Shown here piece by piece: positions 24,035 through 33,372 of a stretch of 44,760 bases of DNA (position 1 is its first letter; each line of letters starts with the position of its first letter). The notes beneath the pieces were generated by a model. It was not told where the DNA came from and searched no databases. It worked only from the letters and a program-made list of their open reading frames with translations. Made by a program: the position numbers and the translations under genes. The stretch is from JAFGFY01 sp964520425. Its GTDB lineage: Bacteria; Desulfobacterota; DSM-4660; Desulfatiglandales; HGW-15. Where the stretch lies: assembly GCA_964520425.1 (NCBI GenBank), contig CAZFMX010000016.1, positions 1 through 44,760 of the forward strand, in the 5' to 3' direction.

Positions 24035-26095
24035 ATGACTCAAGGACATCATCGGCAAAAAAAAGTGAATCGTCTAAGTGACTCTGGGAAGAAAATCATA
24101 TTATGCCTATGCCTGGCATTGATCACCGGAACACTGTTCGGCATCACCTTAACCTATGATTTTGTGGGCTATGACGACCCGGAATATATTACCGAGAATC
24201 GTCATGTACAAGCCGGTCTGACCATAAAAGGGTTAGCCTGGACCCTAAAGACCAGACTGGGGGAACACAATCACTATCATCCCGTCACTCTGCTTTCTCA
24301 CATGCTCGATTGCCAGATATTCGGCCTGAATCCGGCGGGCCATCACTTTACCAGCGTTCTGATTCACGTTCTCAATACCATACTGATTTTTCTTGTCCTG
24401 GAAAGAATGACAAAAGCACTCTGGCCCAGTCTTCTGGTAGCCGCCCTTTTTGCCCTTCATCCATTACATGTGGAATCGGTTGCGTGGATCTCAGGCCGAA
24501 AGGATATCCTCAGCACATTCTTTATGCTGACGGCCCTTTGGGTTTACCGATCTTATGCCGAGAAACCAGGAACAGGAAGGTATTTTCTGACATTCCTTCT
24601 GTTCGTTGCCGGGGCCCTGTCAAAGTCCATGCTCGTCACCTTTCCTTTGGTGATGCTGCTCTTGGACTATTGGCCCCTCGGACGTCTGTCTACGGCTGTC
24701 TCAGAAAAGAGCGGGGAGGTGTCTTTGTCGACCCTATGGAAAAGCCGTGTTTTGTTGGAGAAAGTTCCTTTTCTTTTGATCTCGGCAGTTGTCGGCGCCG
24801 TAGCCATGTCGGTCCGTCAATCCGGCAGTATCTTTGCGGATCTCTCTACAGGGATCTTTTCTGTCGCCGCAGCCATCGGCGGAGTCTTTGCCGGCAGCCT
24901 TGCCTTTGCCGATGGCGGCAGGATATACGCGCTCATGCCTCACCAGGAAAGCCTTATAGAGAATTTGATAGACGCGGCAAATGGATACGCCCTGTACATT
25001 TGGAAGATGTTTTTCCCCACCGATCTGAGCATCGGATATCTGCGAATGGAGCATTTTCCCGTTTGGCAGTCCGTCGTTTCGTTCGCCTTGCTGGCCTTTA
25101 TAAGCTATCTTTGCATAAGATATATCAAGAGGCATCCTTATCTCATAGTTGGCTGGCTGTGGTTCATCGGTATGTTGCTGCCTGTCGCCGGGATCGTGAA
25201 AGGAGGACCCTCCCTCGCAGCGGACCGGTACACCTACGTATCCTTTATCGGTCTCTTTATCATGTTATCCTGGGGGCTTACAAATCTGATCGAAAAGAGA
25301 CCTCAGAGCAAACGCGTGGTCGTCGTTGGGGCCATCCTGTTTCTGACTGTCTGTTCAGTCCTGAGCTTGAAGCAGATACGTCATTGGCGAAACTCCATTA
25401 CCCTTTTCTCGAACGCCGTTGCCGTAAACCCAAATCACGCCGGGTTGCGTGTCAATTTGGCCACAGCCTTCCTCCAAGCGGGAAACGATCGGGAAGCCAT
25501 CAAACAGTTGACCAAGGCTGATCAGATCGCCCCCGAGCACGCGACCACACAATACGCGGTGGGCTCTCTTTTGCTAAAGATGGGGCGATACCAGGATGCC
25601 ATCGATCATTTCTCAAGGTCTATCAGCGCAGACCCTAAATATCTGAAGCCATACCTGGAATTGGCTGTCGCCTTTCAAAAGACAGATCATAAAAGAGAAG
25701 CCATAAAGTATTTGGAGAAAGCCGTTCAACTATCTCCAGGGAACGCGACCATATGCTATAGGCTGGGTTCTGCTCTTTTCGATGCCGGGCGATACCGAGA
25801 TGCCGTTGAACATTTCTCAAAGTTGCTCCGAATGAATCCAGAATCTGCGGAAATCCATCTGAAATTGGGCATTTGTCTGGGACAGGAAGGCAAATTTACC
25901 GAGGCCTATGATCATTTTATTAAGGCTGCCAAGTTCAGACCCGACGACCCGAACATCTATTATAACCATGGTGTCGCACTGGTCTTGGACAAGAAAGAGA
26001 AGGAGGCGGTTGAGCAGTTTAAGAAGGCCCTGGAGGTCGACCCGGATTTTGAGTGGGCCCAAGAGGCGTATCAGACGTATAAAAACAGGCGGTGA
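24035..26095 (+). CDS. Multi-pass membrane glycosyltransferase (TMTC/GT-C-like) with C-terminal TPR repeats
   Basis: About 686 residues. The start is uncertain (TTG 24014, ATG 24035 or GTG 24065; none has a good ribosome-binding site). The N-terminal ~440 residues are a GT-C-type membrane domain with about ten TM helices. An early loop carries an acidic motif (YDFVGYDDPEYITEN), where GT-C enzymes bind the lipid-linked donor, and is followed by HHFTSVLIHVLNTILIFL and HPLHVESVAWISGRKDILS, blocks shared with TMTC-type proteins. The C-terminal ~230 residues are about seven TPR units (for example AGNDREAIKQLTKADQIAPE, MGRYQDAIDHFSRSISADP). It may glycosylate exported proteins or lipids; the acceptor is unknown. 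Divergent from the gsp operon, separated by ~290 bases. Confidence 0.82.
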   Translation: MTQGHHRQKKVNRLSDSGKKIILCLCLALITGTLFGITLTYDFVGYDDPEYITENRHVQAGLTIKGLAWTLKTRLGEHNHYHPVTLLSHMLDCQIFGLNPAGHHFTSVLIHVLNTILIFLVLERMTKALWPSLLVAALFALHPLHVESVAWISGRKDILSTFFMLTALWVYRSYAEKPGTGRYFLTFLLFVAGALSKSMLVTFPLVMLLLDYWPLGRLSTAVSEKSGEVSLSTLWKSRVLLEKVPFLLISAVVGAVAMSVRQSGSIFADLSTGIFSVAAAIGGVFAGSLAFADGGRIYALMPHQESLIENLIDAANGYALYIWKMFFPTDLSIGYLRMEHFPVWQSVVSFALLAFISYLCIRYIKRHPYLIVGWLWFIGMLLPVAGIVKGGPSLAADRYTYVSFIGLFIMLSWGLTNLIEKRPQSKRVVVVGAILFLTVCSVLSLKQIRHWRNSITLFSNAVAVNPNHAGLRVNLATAFLQAGNDREAIKQLTKADQIAPEHATTQYAVGSLLLKMGRYQDAIDHFSRSISADPKYLKPYLELAVAFQKTDHKREAIKYLEKAVQLSPGNATICYRLGSALFDAGRYRDAVEHFSKLLRMNPESAEIHLKLGICLGQEGKFTEAYDHFIKAAKFRPDDPNIYYNHGVALVLDKKEKEAVEQFKKALEVDPDFEWAQEAYQTYKNRR

Positions 26096-26121
26096 CTTCC
26101 GGAAATAGTCTCAAATCACAT

Positions 26122-26209
26122 CTAGTGTCGTGTCCCAGAAATTCATTCCATTATTTTAGCCGGTTCTATGACATGTTTGGGGGTATGGGGGTCTCTTTTC
26201 ACATCCGTT
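26122..26209. mobile_element. One-ended relic of the CTAG-flanked MITE-like element
   Basis: Starts CTAGTGTCGTGTCCCAGAA and continues with CGGTTCTATGACA and GGGGGTATGGGGGTCTCTTT at the same spacing as the inverted right end of the element at 34348-34676. Similarity ends near 26209 and no matching opposite end is nearby. It lies between the convergent TPR-protein and radical SAM genes. Confidence 0.65.
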
Positions 26210-26247
26210 TGTCGTGTTTTTGTGCAAGGACAGGGACTACTCTCTAT

Positions 26248-27411
26248 TCAGTGATATCTCTGGACCAAACGGGAGTAATCGATTCTCGGATTCAAGAAAT
26301 GCGCCTGAATGCTGCAATCTGTTGTTTCACGGTCTCTGTACGGACAGTTTCGACAGAAGCTCAGACGTTGAGGCGTTTCTCTGATGATCCTACGAATGCC
26401 GGACGCCCGTTTTCCCCTCCATAGCTTGGAAAATGAAACATCCTTTGAGATCACACCCATGGATTGTTGGGCGTTGTAGTCCTGTTCGCAGGCGACAAGA
26501 GTGCCGTCTACGAACACGGTTGGAAACCAGAATGGCTGCAGGCAGAGAAAATCACCTCGCTCAATGCGATGATCGATTTCATAGCCGTAGGCTCTCCATT
26601 CTTGCATATCGGGCACAAGTTCACGATGAATTCGCGCCGTTGATTCCACATCAATAATCGACAATGTTCGAATAGTGAGGAGATCAAATTGGTTACGTCT
26701 GGCGAAGTCAACCAGATTAGGCATTTCATGTTGATTGTGCTTCATGACGATATAACGCATATGGAGCAGGGGGAGGCGCAGGCCCATCTTTTGCTTGATC
26801 TGTGCGATACGCCGGACTCCTTCCAGAATCGGAGCGAGTTGCGCCCCCTTGCGGAAGCGAGTATTGGTCTCATCGGTTAGACCGTCGATAGCGACAATCA
26901 AATAGGTAGGAGGCTCTTGAGTAAGGGCTTCAATGACCTCATCGTCATTGAGATTCTGGCCGTTAGTCGAAAGAAACGTTGCGATTTGATACCTTCGCGT
27001 ACTCCGCAGAATCGACTGCAGATGAGGGTGAAGCAACGGTTCACCCCAGCCCCATAGAGATAGTGTTAGAAGATAGGGACCAACCTCATTCAACACAAGA
27101 TCAAACAACTCGACATCGACTATTTTCGGCGGGCGCTTCACCGCCTTGATACCTGCAGGGCAAACCGGACAGCGCAAATTGCAGAAGTTGGTCAATTCAA
27201 ACTGCATGTGTATCGGCATACCCCACGGAGTCAAGCGTCGGTAAATCAGGTTGGCGCCGGACTTGAAAAGATTGATCCGTTTGGCTATGGACATGCGGTT
27301 CATGATGATCGGCATTTGGTCGTAAATGAAGTTGTAACGTCCTCTGAAAAGGACGCCCCATGTCAAAAACGGAGAACGCAGCAAGCTTCGGATTCGTTCT
27401 TTTGATTTCAC
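26248..27411 (-). CDS. Radical SAM protein with SPASM-like C-terminus
   Basis: 387 residues. Cys77, Cys81 and Cys84 in TNFCNLRCPVCP form the CxxxCxxC 4Fe-4S/SAM site. The usual radical SAM core features follow: LSLWGWGEPLLHP (GGE-like motif), FLSTNGQNL and VAIDGL. The C-terminal ~90 residues have further Cys residues (VDGTLVACEQDYN, FCRNCPYRD, DCSI) arranged like a SPASM/twitch auxiliary cluster domain. Substrate unknown. Proteins of this type are common in surface polysaccharide clusters, as here, but it could also be a peptide-modifying enzyme. A ~45-residue basic N-terminal extension precedes the core. Confidence 0.88.
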   Translation of the reverse strand: MKSKERIRSLLRSPFLTWGVLFRGRYNFIYDQMPIIMNRMSIAKRINLFKSGANLIYRRLTPWGMPIHMQFELTNFCNLRCPVCPAGIKAVKRPPKIVDVELFDLVLNEVGPYLLTLSLWGWGEPLLHPHLQSILRSTRRYQIATFLSTNGQNLNDDEVIEALTQEPPTYLIVAIDGLTDETNTRFRKGAQLAPILEGVRRIAQIKQKMGLRLPLLHMRYIVMKHNQHEMPNLVDFARRNQFDLLTIRTLSIIDVESTARIHRELVPDMQEWRAYGYEIDHRIERGDFLCLQPFWFPTVFVDGTLVACEQDYNAQQSMGVISKDVSFSKLWRGKRASGIRRIIRETPQRLSFCRNCPYRDRETTDCSIQAHFLNPRIDYSRLVQRYH

Positions 27412-27933
27412 TCTTCACCTCATATGATCTGCCTCAATTCCGTATGCGCAACTGCCAGTTAGAAACGTCAGCGGTCTTACCCCAATGAGGGTCTGCGTCT
27501 CAAGCATCTATGAACACCATCAATGCGGCCGAGAAAAACGTGTACTTCCCGAACATTGAATGCCTTTCATTCATTATCAAGGCGTTCGACAAGCAGATCT
27601 TTTCGATAATAGGGTATAACGGAATCGCCCTCGCAGATCAAGTATAAAGGCGTTCCAAAACCGTTATTTGAAGAAGGCTGTCAGGATCAGATTGGGAACG
27701 AGTTTCATGATTTCAAGGCAATAGACTCTATCGGCTTTGCTAAACCATTTGATCATGAATCAATAAGCCTATTGACTTCACTCACAAATAGAATGTACCC
27801 TCTGTCTTTGATTGGTTGCCAATGACTCCCTCTCCGTGAGATGGATTAGTGGAAATCTGACCTTTTGTGTCAGTACCGGATGCAACCCGCGTTTTTACTC
27901 CTGCAGAACGTATAGCTCGTTTGTTAACAAAAC
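27412..27933. other. 522-base intergenic region with no recognised gene
   Basis: Lies between the divergent radical SAM and GT2 genes and probably holds both promoters. No hexamer pair is convincing. A 45-codon open frame (27510-27647) has no ribosome-binding site or recognisable motif and is not called. Confidence 0.5.
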
Positions 27934-28920
27934 ATGGATCAAGAATTCGTTATCTCTATTATCATCCCTGTGCACAATGGAAGCCGTTATCTGGAGAAAT
28001 GTCTCTCATCCATAACACGATCTTCCCATGGATCCTATGAGATGATCGTTGTAGATGATGGTTCGACGGACGGTTCAGCTGAGATTGCCAGGAGTCATGG
28101 GGCAATCGTCCTCAAACTTCCTCATCAATCCGGTCCGGCAGCTGCGCGGAATTTCGGATCAAAACAGGCTAAGGGAAATATTCTCTTCTTTGTTGATTCT
28201 GACATTGTCATCAAGAAAGAAACGATAGCACGAGTTATCCGGGGCTTTGATAAGAATCCGGATGTTGTGGCTATATTCGGATCTTACGACGAAAGCCCGG
28301 AGGAGCAAGATTTTTTCTCTCAATTCAAGAACCTCCAGCATCATTACGTCCATCAGTCATCCCGTGCAGAGGCCGTCACCTTTTGGGCCGGATGCGGGGC
28401 CGTTCGCAAGGAGATATTTGACCATATAAGTGGTTTTGATGAAGAAAGATATTCAAGGCCGTGTATCGAAGACATAGAGCTGGGCTTCAGGTTGAAAAGA
28501 ATGGGGTATCGCATTCTGCTGGATAAAGATATGCAGGTAAAGCACCTCAAGAGATGGACATTGAGATCATTGCTCCGATCAGATATTCTTGATCGAGCGA
28601 TTCCATGGACAAAACTGATTTTGGAAAGCCGAGAGAAAGCCAGCGATCTCAATCTACAGCTATCTCAAAAAGTGAGTACCCTCCTGGTAGGACTCACCGT
28701 TGTGATTTCTTTGCTGGCTATATACATTCCAAAACTTATTCTTGTCGTCTTGTTTCTTTTGGCCTCTATTTTGATGATCAACTATAGACTCTTTATGTTC
28801 CTATTAAGGCAGAAAGGCCTCATATTCTCTTTTTTCGCCTTTGTCATGTATCTTCTCTATTATTTCTATAGTGGTGTGACTTACGCATCCTGCTGGCTGG
28901 TCCACAAGTTGCGTAATTGA
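27934..28920 (+). CDS. Family 2 glycosyltransferase with C-terminal membrane helices
   Basis: 328 residues. GT-A fold: ISIIIPVHNGSRYLEKCL, MIVVDDGSTDGSAEIA, GPAAARNFG, the DXD-type site FFVDSDIV, the acceptor region TFWAGCGAVRKEIF and GFDEERYSRPCIEDIELGFR with the catalytic ED. The last ~75 residues contain two to three TM helices (VSTLLVGLTVVISLLAIYI, LILVVLFLLASILMIN, LIFSFFAFVMYLLYYFYS), so it is membrane-bound and probably uses a lipid-linked acceptor. Sugar specificity cannot be deduced. The FAD oxidoreductase gene follows after 23 bases, suggesting an operon of at least three genes (to 31115). Confidence 0.93.
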   Translation: MDQEFVISIIIPVHNGSRYLEKCLSSITRSSHGSYEMIVVDDGSTDGSAEIARSHGAIVLKLPHQSGPAAARNFGSKQAKGNILFFVDSDIVIKKETIARVIRGFDKNPDVVAIFGSYDESPEEQDFFSQFKNLQHHYVHQSSRAEAVTFWAGCGAVRKEIFDHISGFDEERYSRPCIEDIELGFRLKRMGYRILLDKDMQVKHLKRWTLRSLLRSDILDRAIPWTKLILESREKASDLNLQLSQKVSTLLVGLTVVISLLAIYIPKLILVVLFLLASILMINYRLFMFLLRQKGLIFSFFAFVMYLLYYFYSGVTYASCWLVHKLRN

Positions 28921-28943
28921 GAAGAATATAGAATCGGATCTAG

Positions 28944-30728
28944 ATGGAAGAAACAGCAAAAAAAACACAAAACAAGAAGGTCGTAGTCATCGGAGCGGGA
29001 CCTGCTGGATTAACAGCCTCCTACCAGCTTTCCAAGGCCGGCGTGGAATCCATTGTTCTTGAAAAAGATCAAACTGTGGGCGGTATATCAAGAACAGTCA
29101 ATTATAAGGATTATCATTTCGACATAGGAGGCCATCGCTTCTTTACTAAGATTGATGAAGTTGACCGAATGTGGCAAGGCATACTCCATGATGACTTCTT
29201 AAAGCGTGAGCGACTTTCACGGATATATTATAACAAAAAATTTTTTTACTATCCTCTTCGCCCTTTCAACGCCCTATTGGGATTAGGGCTATGGAACAGC
29301 ATCTTGATAATGGGCAGCTACCTGCTTTCCAGATTAAAACCCTCAAAAACGGAGGAGACCTTCGAGCAGTGGGTTTCCAATCGTTTTGGAAAACGCCTGT
29401 ATCACATCTTCTTTAAAACCTATACAGAAAAAGTGTGGGGCATATCTTGTAACGAGATAAGAGCGGAATGGGCCGCGCAGAGGATTAAGGGGTTATCTCT
29501 TGTTACCGCTATCAAAGATTCCCTTATTAAGTCGCAGAACAATACCCATGACAAACAAAATGTGATCAAAACCTTGGTTGATCAATTTCATTATCCCAAA
29601 TTGGGACCCGGAATGATGTGGAGGACTGTCGCGGAGAAGATCCAAAGTAACGGATCAGAAGTCCGGATGGATGCAGAGGTCACCGGTATTGTATGTTCAA
29701 AAAAGAGAGTGGAAGCCGTTGAAACGGAGCGGAATGGGAAATCGGAACGAATATCCGGAACAGATTTTATCTGCAGTATGCCTATTCGGGAGCTTGTCCA
29801 AAGAATCAAGCCACCTGTACCCAAGAAGATTCTAGATGCAGCCAATAATCTTCAGTATAGGGACTTTATAACGGTTGCTCTAATCATTAACAAGGGAGAC
29901 GTATTCCCCGATAATTGGATTTACATTCACGATCCGGATGTCAAAGTAGGCAGAATTCAAAATTTCAAGAATTGGAGCCCCTATATGGTCCCTGACCAAA
30001 ACAAGACCTGTCTGGGTTTGGAATATTTCTGCTTTGAGAATGACCCACTCTGGAAAATGTCGGACAGGGAACTCATAGATCTTGGTGTTCGCGAAATGGA
30101 AACCCTTGGTTTTGCGAATCAAAGGGATGTGTTAGACGGAACTATCGTTAGAATGCCCAAGGCTTACCCAGTCTATGACAGTAAGGATAGAGATTCGGTG
30201 ATAATCATAAGAGACTATCTGAATCAGATGGAAAACCTTCACCTTATTGGTCGAAACGGGCAACACAAATATAATAACCAGGACCACTCGATGCTCACCG
30301 GGATGATGGCCGCAAAAAATGTATTAGGAGCGAATCACAACCTGTGGCAAGTGAACGAAGAAACGGAGTACCATGAGGAAATTGTCTTGAAACCCCTTAT
30401 GCGTGCCTTTAGTCGGTTAGATAAGTTCGGTTTTGCTACCGCGCTGGGGTCTGTTTCAGGGCTTTTCGCCTTTCTAGCCACGATTTTTCTTGTTATCAAG
30501 GGGGGCGAAGTGGTTGGTCCCAACCTCCGGCTTCTGAATCAGTATTTCTTTGGATATACCGTCACACTAAAAGGGGCTTTCATCGGTGCGTCCTATTCTT
30601 TCTTGTGGGGATTCATTTTTGGCTGGCTGGTGGCTTACCTTCGCAATTTCTTTGTCGGATTCTTTATTTACAGGGTGCAAAAGAAAGCGGAAATGCTCTC
30701 CTTCAAGGATTTTCTGGATCATTTTTAG
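28944..30728 (+). CDS. FAD-dependent oxidoreductase (UDP-galactopyranose mutase/phytoene-desaturase-like) with a C-terminal membrane domain
   Basis: 594 residues. The N-terminal dinucleotide fold has VVVIGAGPAGLTASYQL and the acidic end of strand two (VLEKD), then GGISRTVNYKDYHFDIGGHR, as in amine-oxidase/UGM-like flavoproteins. The FAD-contact C-terminal segment is around LHLIGRNGQHKYNNQDHSM. The enzyme part ends near residue 485. The last ~100 residues are a separate membrane domain with two or three TM helices (GLFAFLATIFLVIKGG, VVGPNLRLLNQYFFGY, GWLVAYLRNFFVGFF) that closely resembles the protein encoded just downstream at 30771-31115. A redox or ring-contraction step on a sugar or polyprenol is plausible given the glycan context; the substrate is unknown. 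Confidence 0.88.
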   Translation: MEETAKKTQNKKVVVIGAGPAGLTASYQLSKAGVESIVLEKDQTVGGISRTVNYKDYHFDIGGHRFFTKIDEVDRMWQGILHDDFLKRERLSRIYYNKKFFYYPLRPFNALLGLGLWNSILIMGSYLLSRLKPSKTEETFEQWVSNRFGKRLYHIFFKTYTEKVWGISCNEIRAEWAAQRIKGLSLVTAIKDSLIKSQNNTHDKQNVIKTLVDQFHYPKLGPGMMWRTVAEKIQSNGSEVRMDAEVTGIVCSKKRVEAVETERNGKSERISGTDFICSMPIRELVQRIKPPVPKKILDAANNLQYRDFITVALIINKGDVFPDNWIYIHDPDVKVGRIQNFKNWSPYMVPDQNKTCLGLEYFCFENDPLWKMSDRELIDLGVREMETLGFANQRDVLDGTIVRMPKAYPVYDSKDRDSVIIIRDYLNQMENLHLIGRNGQHKYNNQDHSMLTGMMAAKNVLGANHNLWQVNEETEYHEEIVLKPLMRAFSRLDKFGFATALGSVSGLFAFLATIFLVIKGGEVVGPNLRLLNQYFFGYTVTLKGAFIGASYSFLWGFIFGWLVAYLRNFFVGFFIYRVQKKAEMLSFKDFLDHF

Positions 30729-30770
30729 GGTCATAGAGGACTCTACTACACCTATCAACGGAGTTGACAA

Positions 30771-31115
30771 ATGACGGAGCCAAAGAAATCAGTTGAGGAA
30801 GAAAAGCTGTTTCAGGGTGTCCTTCGGCTAAACGCCAAGATTTGGGGGCTGGTTTGCGGCCTACTTTTCGGATTGGCTATATTCATTGCGACCAACTGGA
30901 TCGTCATTAAGGGCGGCTATATCGATGAAGTCACCGGTGAATATGTTGTGGGCCCGCATCTTGAGCTTTTGAGTCAGTTCTTCATTGGGTATCGTGTCTC
31001 CTTCTTCGGAAGCATTATCGGTTTTCTCTATGGTTTTGCCATTGGCACGATGGGTGGGGCATTCATTGGCTTAATCTATAACAAGATTGGCGATTTGCGG
31101 AACTCCTCACACTAA
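30771..31115 (+). CDS. Small membrane protein homologous to the tail of the upstream oxidoreductase
   Basis: 114 residues; ATG with GGAG upstream, 42 bases after the oxidoreductase stop. A hydrophilic N-terminus (TEPKKSVEEEKLFQGV) precedes two or three TM segments. The pattern GLAIFIATNWIVIKGG, VVGPHLELLSQFFIGY, then a Gly-rich helix pair (SIIGFLYGFAIGTMGGAFIG) aligns with GLFAFLATIFLVIKGG, VVGPNLRLLNQYFFGY and the following Gly-rich helices in the oxidoreductase. It may act with that enzyme as a membrane partner or anchor. I do not recognise a named family. Confidence 0.82.
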   Translation: MTEPKKSVEEEKLFQGVLRLNAKIWGLVCGLLFGLAIFIATNWIVIKGGYIDEVTGEYVVGPHLELLSQFFIGYRVSFFGSIIGFLYGFAIGTMGGAFIGLIYNKIGDLRNSSH

Positions 31116-31286
31116 CACCCTTCTTATTATTATTATAAACCCTTCGTCATGTTTTTATGCAACAATACAGACTGACCATAAAAAAAGATACCTCCTTCCT
31201 CTAATTCATATTATCACCTGGGCCCAATTCTGTTACAAGGGCCTAAAGGACTCAGCTTTTTCATATGATCGTCTCATAGGGTTTAT

Positions 31287-32768
31287 TCATCTTCTCTCCA
31301 GGTGACCGGGGAGAATCGAACGGATCAAGGTCAACTCCCTATGACTGAATTCACCAGACAACAAGAAAGCGACTGTGATGAAAATCCCTATGAGAATTAG
31401 CTTCAAGATGAGCAGAAATCCAGGAGCAGGCCACAAGAGAGCAAAAGTGTATGCTAGACTGCTTATCACGATACTTCTCAAGAGTGTCCCAAGAGACGGA
31501 AATATACCCCATATTCTTCCAACGACCAGGATTGCTGCAAGGGCAGCTACCCAGGAAAGAGTGGTGGTCACCAAAGCCGCGCCGATAGCATCAAACCGTG
31601 GGATCACGAGATAATGAGCTAAAGAGGCTATCGGAACAAGCGGACCCATAAGTGCGATGGGTAGTCTGGGTTTGTCCGCTACGATAAGAATCGAAACAGT
31701 AATCGAAATCATGGACTTACCGGAAGCGCCGAAAATAAGCACAGCAAAAAGTGGGGCTGCCGGCATGAAATGAATACCATAAATAGCCTCAACCAGTTGG
31801 GCTGCAGAGCCTGCCGCCAAACCCACAAACGGAAGGGTACACAGGATTATACGCATAGACAATCGAGCAACAATGTAAGCCTCTTCCTTATGTCCAAGCT
31901 TCATAAGCTGAGACAGTTTGGCAATCAGCAAGGGTGAAAGGGCTATTGGGACTAACGCAGGAATGAGAGTGAGGTTCTTTGTGGCACTATAGAAGCCTGC
32001 CACAGAGGGCACTTCGCACATAGCCTTGATGAAGAGTAGATCGAGTTGTCGAAACAAGTTAATGCTGACGGTATACAAAAAAAGAGGCCAGGCATAATCC
32101 CATAGGTTTTGAACCGGAAAGTCAGAGCTTCTAAATATCGCCGGGTTTGTATAAAAGCGGGCCCATATAAGAGTCATGCATGATGCTCCGATATTAGCCA
32201 TGATGACAGACGTAACAGATGGGCGGATACTTACGAATAGAATCACCGTGACAAGACGAAACACCCAATAAGCCCCCATGAGAAACGCCCGGCGCCCAAA
32301 ATAGCTGCGTCCGATCAAGATTGATTTGTGGATTTCAAGCATGGAACTGATGGGAAGAACGAGCGAGTAGACACGGAGGAAAAGGGACATTTCAGGAGAA
32401 TTCAGCAATGAACCCAAGACAGGCGCTGCGGCAGACAAACTCAAAGAAACAATGACCGCAGTCAACAGTTGGGCCTGCAAAAATTTAGACGCTACAGGAC
32501 GCCAGTCTTCTGCTTGACTGACAAACTTCTCGGCAGACCGGCAAAACCCCAACGTAATCGAGATTTCAATCAGCCCTACGATTGTCGCAGCGACAGTCAA
32601 CAGCCCATAATCTTCCGGGCCAAGTTGACGGGCGAGAAAGGCTGCGGTAACAAGTCCAGTCGGGATACATACTGCAGCACCGACAAGACCCTGTAAAGAG
32701 CCTAAAGCAAGATGTACTACATGATTCGCGACGCGGCTGGTGGAGTGATTCAGACCATGTGTTTCCAT
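31287..32768 (-). CDS. Polysaccharide flippase (Wzx-like, MOP superfamily)
   Basis: 493 residues with about 12-14 hydrophobic segments spaced as in lipopolysaccharide and exopolysaccharide flippases. The first membrane region (AAFLARQLGPEDYGLLTVAA) carries the conserved LGPEDYG motif of the Polysacc_synt family. The YAWPLFLYTVSINLF and GFYSATKNLTLIP segments correspond to TM7-8 motifs. It would flip undecaprenyl-linked glycan units across the inner membrane. It is on the minus strand between plus-strand glycosyltransferase operons, so it has its own promoter. Confidence 0.92.
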   Translation of the reverse strand: METHGLNHSTSRVANHVVHLALGSLQGLVGAAVCIPTGLVTAAFLARQLGPEDYGLLTVAATIVGLIEISITLGFCRSAEKFVSQAEDWRPVASKFLQAQLLTAVIVSLSLSAAAPVLGSLLNSPEMSLFLRVYSLVLPISSMLEIHKSILIGRSYFGRRAFLMGAYWVFRLVTVILFVSIRPSVTSVIMANIGASCMTLIWARFYTNPAIFRSSDFPVQNLWDYAWPLFLYTVSINLFRQLDLLFIKAMCEVPSVAGFYSATKNLTLIPALVPIALSPLLIAKLSQLMKLGHKEEAYIVARLSMRIILCTLPFVGLAAGSAAQLVEAIYGIHFMPAAPLFAVLIFGASGKSMISITVSILIVADKPRLPIALMGPLVPIASLAHYLVIPRFDAIGAALVTTTLSWVAALAAILVVGRIWGIFPSLGTLLRSIVISSLAYTFALLWPAPGFLLILKLILIGIFITVAFLLSGEFSHRELTLIRSILPGHLERR

Positions 32769-33372
32769 ACTTCATTCCACAAGACATATATTCTGCTTGC
32801 TGACGACTACATGTCATTTATTAAGGATCTTAGTGATTCTTCTCAAGGAACCAGTAGTCGCTGCGCAGGTCAATGATCTACTCCTCAAACCACACAAGCC
32901 TAGAGGGATTACATCTGTAGAGATTGAAAGGGGATTCGAAGTTTCACAACTCCTCCCCTCTTAAAGAACTTCAGAAGGGTCTAAAAGCCTTTCCCCTAAA
33001 AAAGGTTTTCCCGTACTGCTGGATCAATCTTGAGTAGCACATTTGACATGACCACCTATGAGTATGGCGGAGTATAGGGAATTTGTAGTTGCGCGTCAAT
33101 ACGGATTTATAGTATACGAAGTGTCAGTTCTACATTTCATTGAAGCTCATTGCGACAAGCCGAAGGAAATCCGCTTGCTATTTAACCCGCCTTTGACCTT
33201 GTCCTCGGCCGAGAGTTCTAGCCGAACGGAGCTCAGGATCGAAGACGGGCCAAACGGAGCTCAGACCGAAGGGATCTCCTGGCCGAGGATTGCTCATCTT
33301 CAAATAACCCGCTCCTAATGCCAAGGTCGGAGCCCTTGTACCAAATGCTTTTGATTATTTGGAAAATCCTCG
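32769..33372. other. 604-base intergenic region with a structured core
   Basis: Between the divergent flippase and GT2 genes. An 86-codon frame at 33058-33318 crosses the inverted repeat, lacks a ribosome-binding site and resembles nothing I recognise, so it is not called. A structured core at 33202-33289 is listed separately. The remainder probably holds the two promoters. Confidence 0.5.
33202..33289. repeat. Inverted repeat enclosing a 28-base-period direct repeat
   Basis: TCCTCGGCC (33202-33210) and GGCCGAGGA (33281-33289) are exact reverse complements. Between them AACGGAGCTCAG occurs twice, at 33225-33236 and 33253-33264. Possible attenuator or regulatory RNA upstream of the GT2 gene; function unknown. 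Confidence 0.5.

Noticed and set aside
23864..24058. A 64-codon minus-strand frame upstream of gspE
   Set aside because: It overlaps the gsp promoter and element-like sequence and has no coding features.
24310..25521. A 403-codon open frame in another frame on the same strand as the TPR glycosyltransferase
   Set aside because: Arg/Ser/Cys-rich composition without any motif; the overlapping frame has clear TM helices and TPRs. Shadow frame.
27510..27647. A 45-codon open frame in the gap before the GT2 gene
   Set aside because: No ribosome-binding site, no recognisable motif, and such a length is expected by chance.
33058..33318. An 86-codon frame between the flippase and a GT2 gene
   Set aside because: No ribosome-binding site; it crosses the inverted/direct repeat structure and has no similarity that I recognise.
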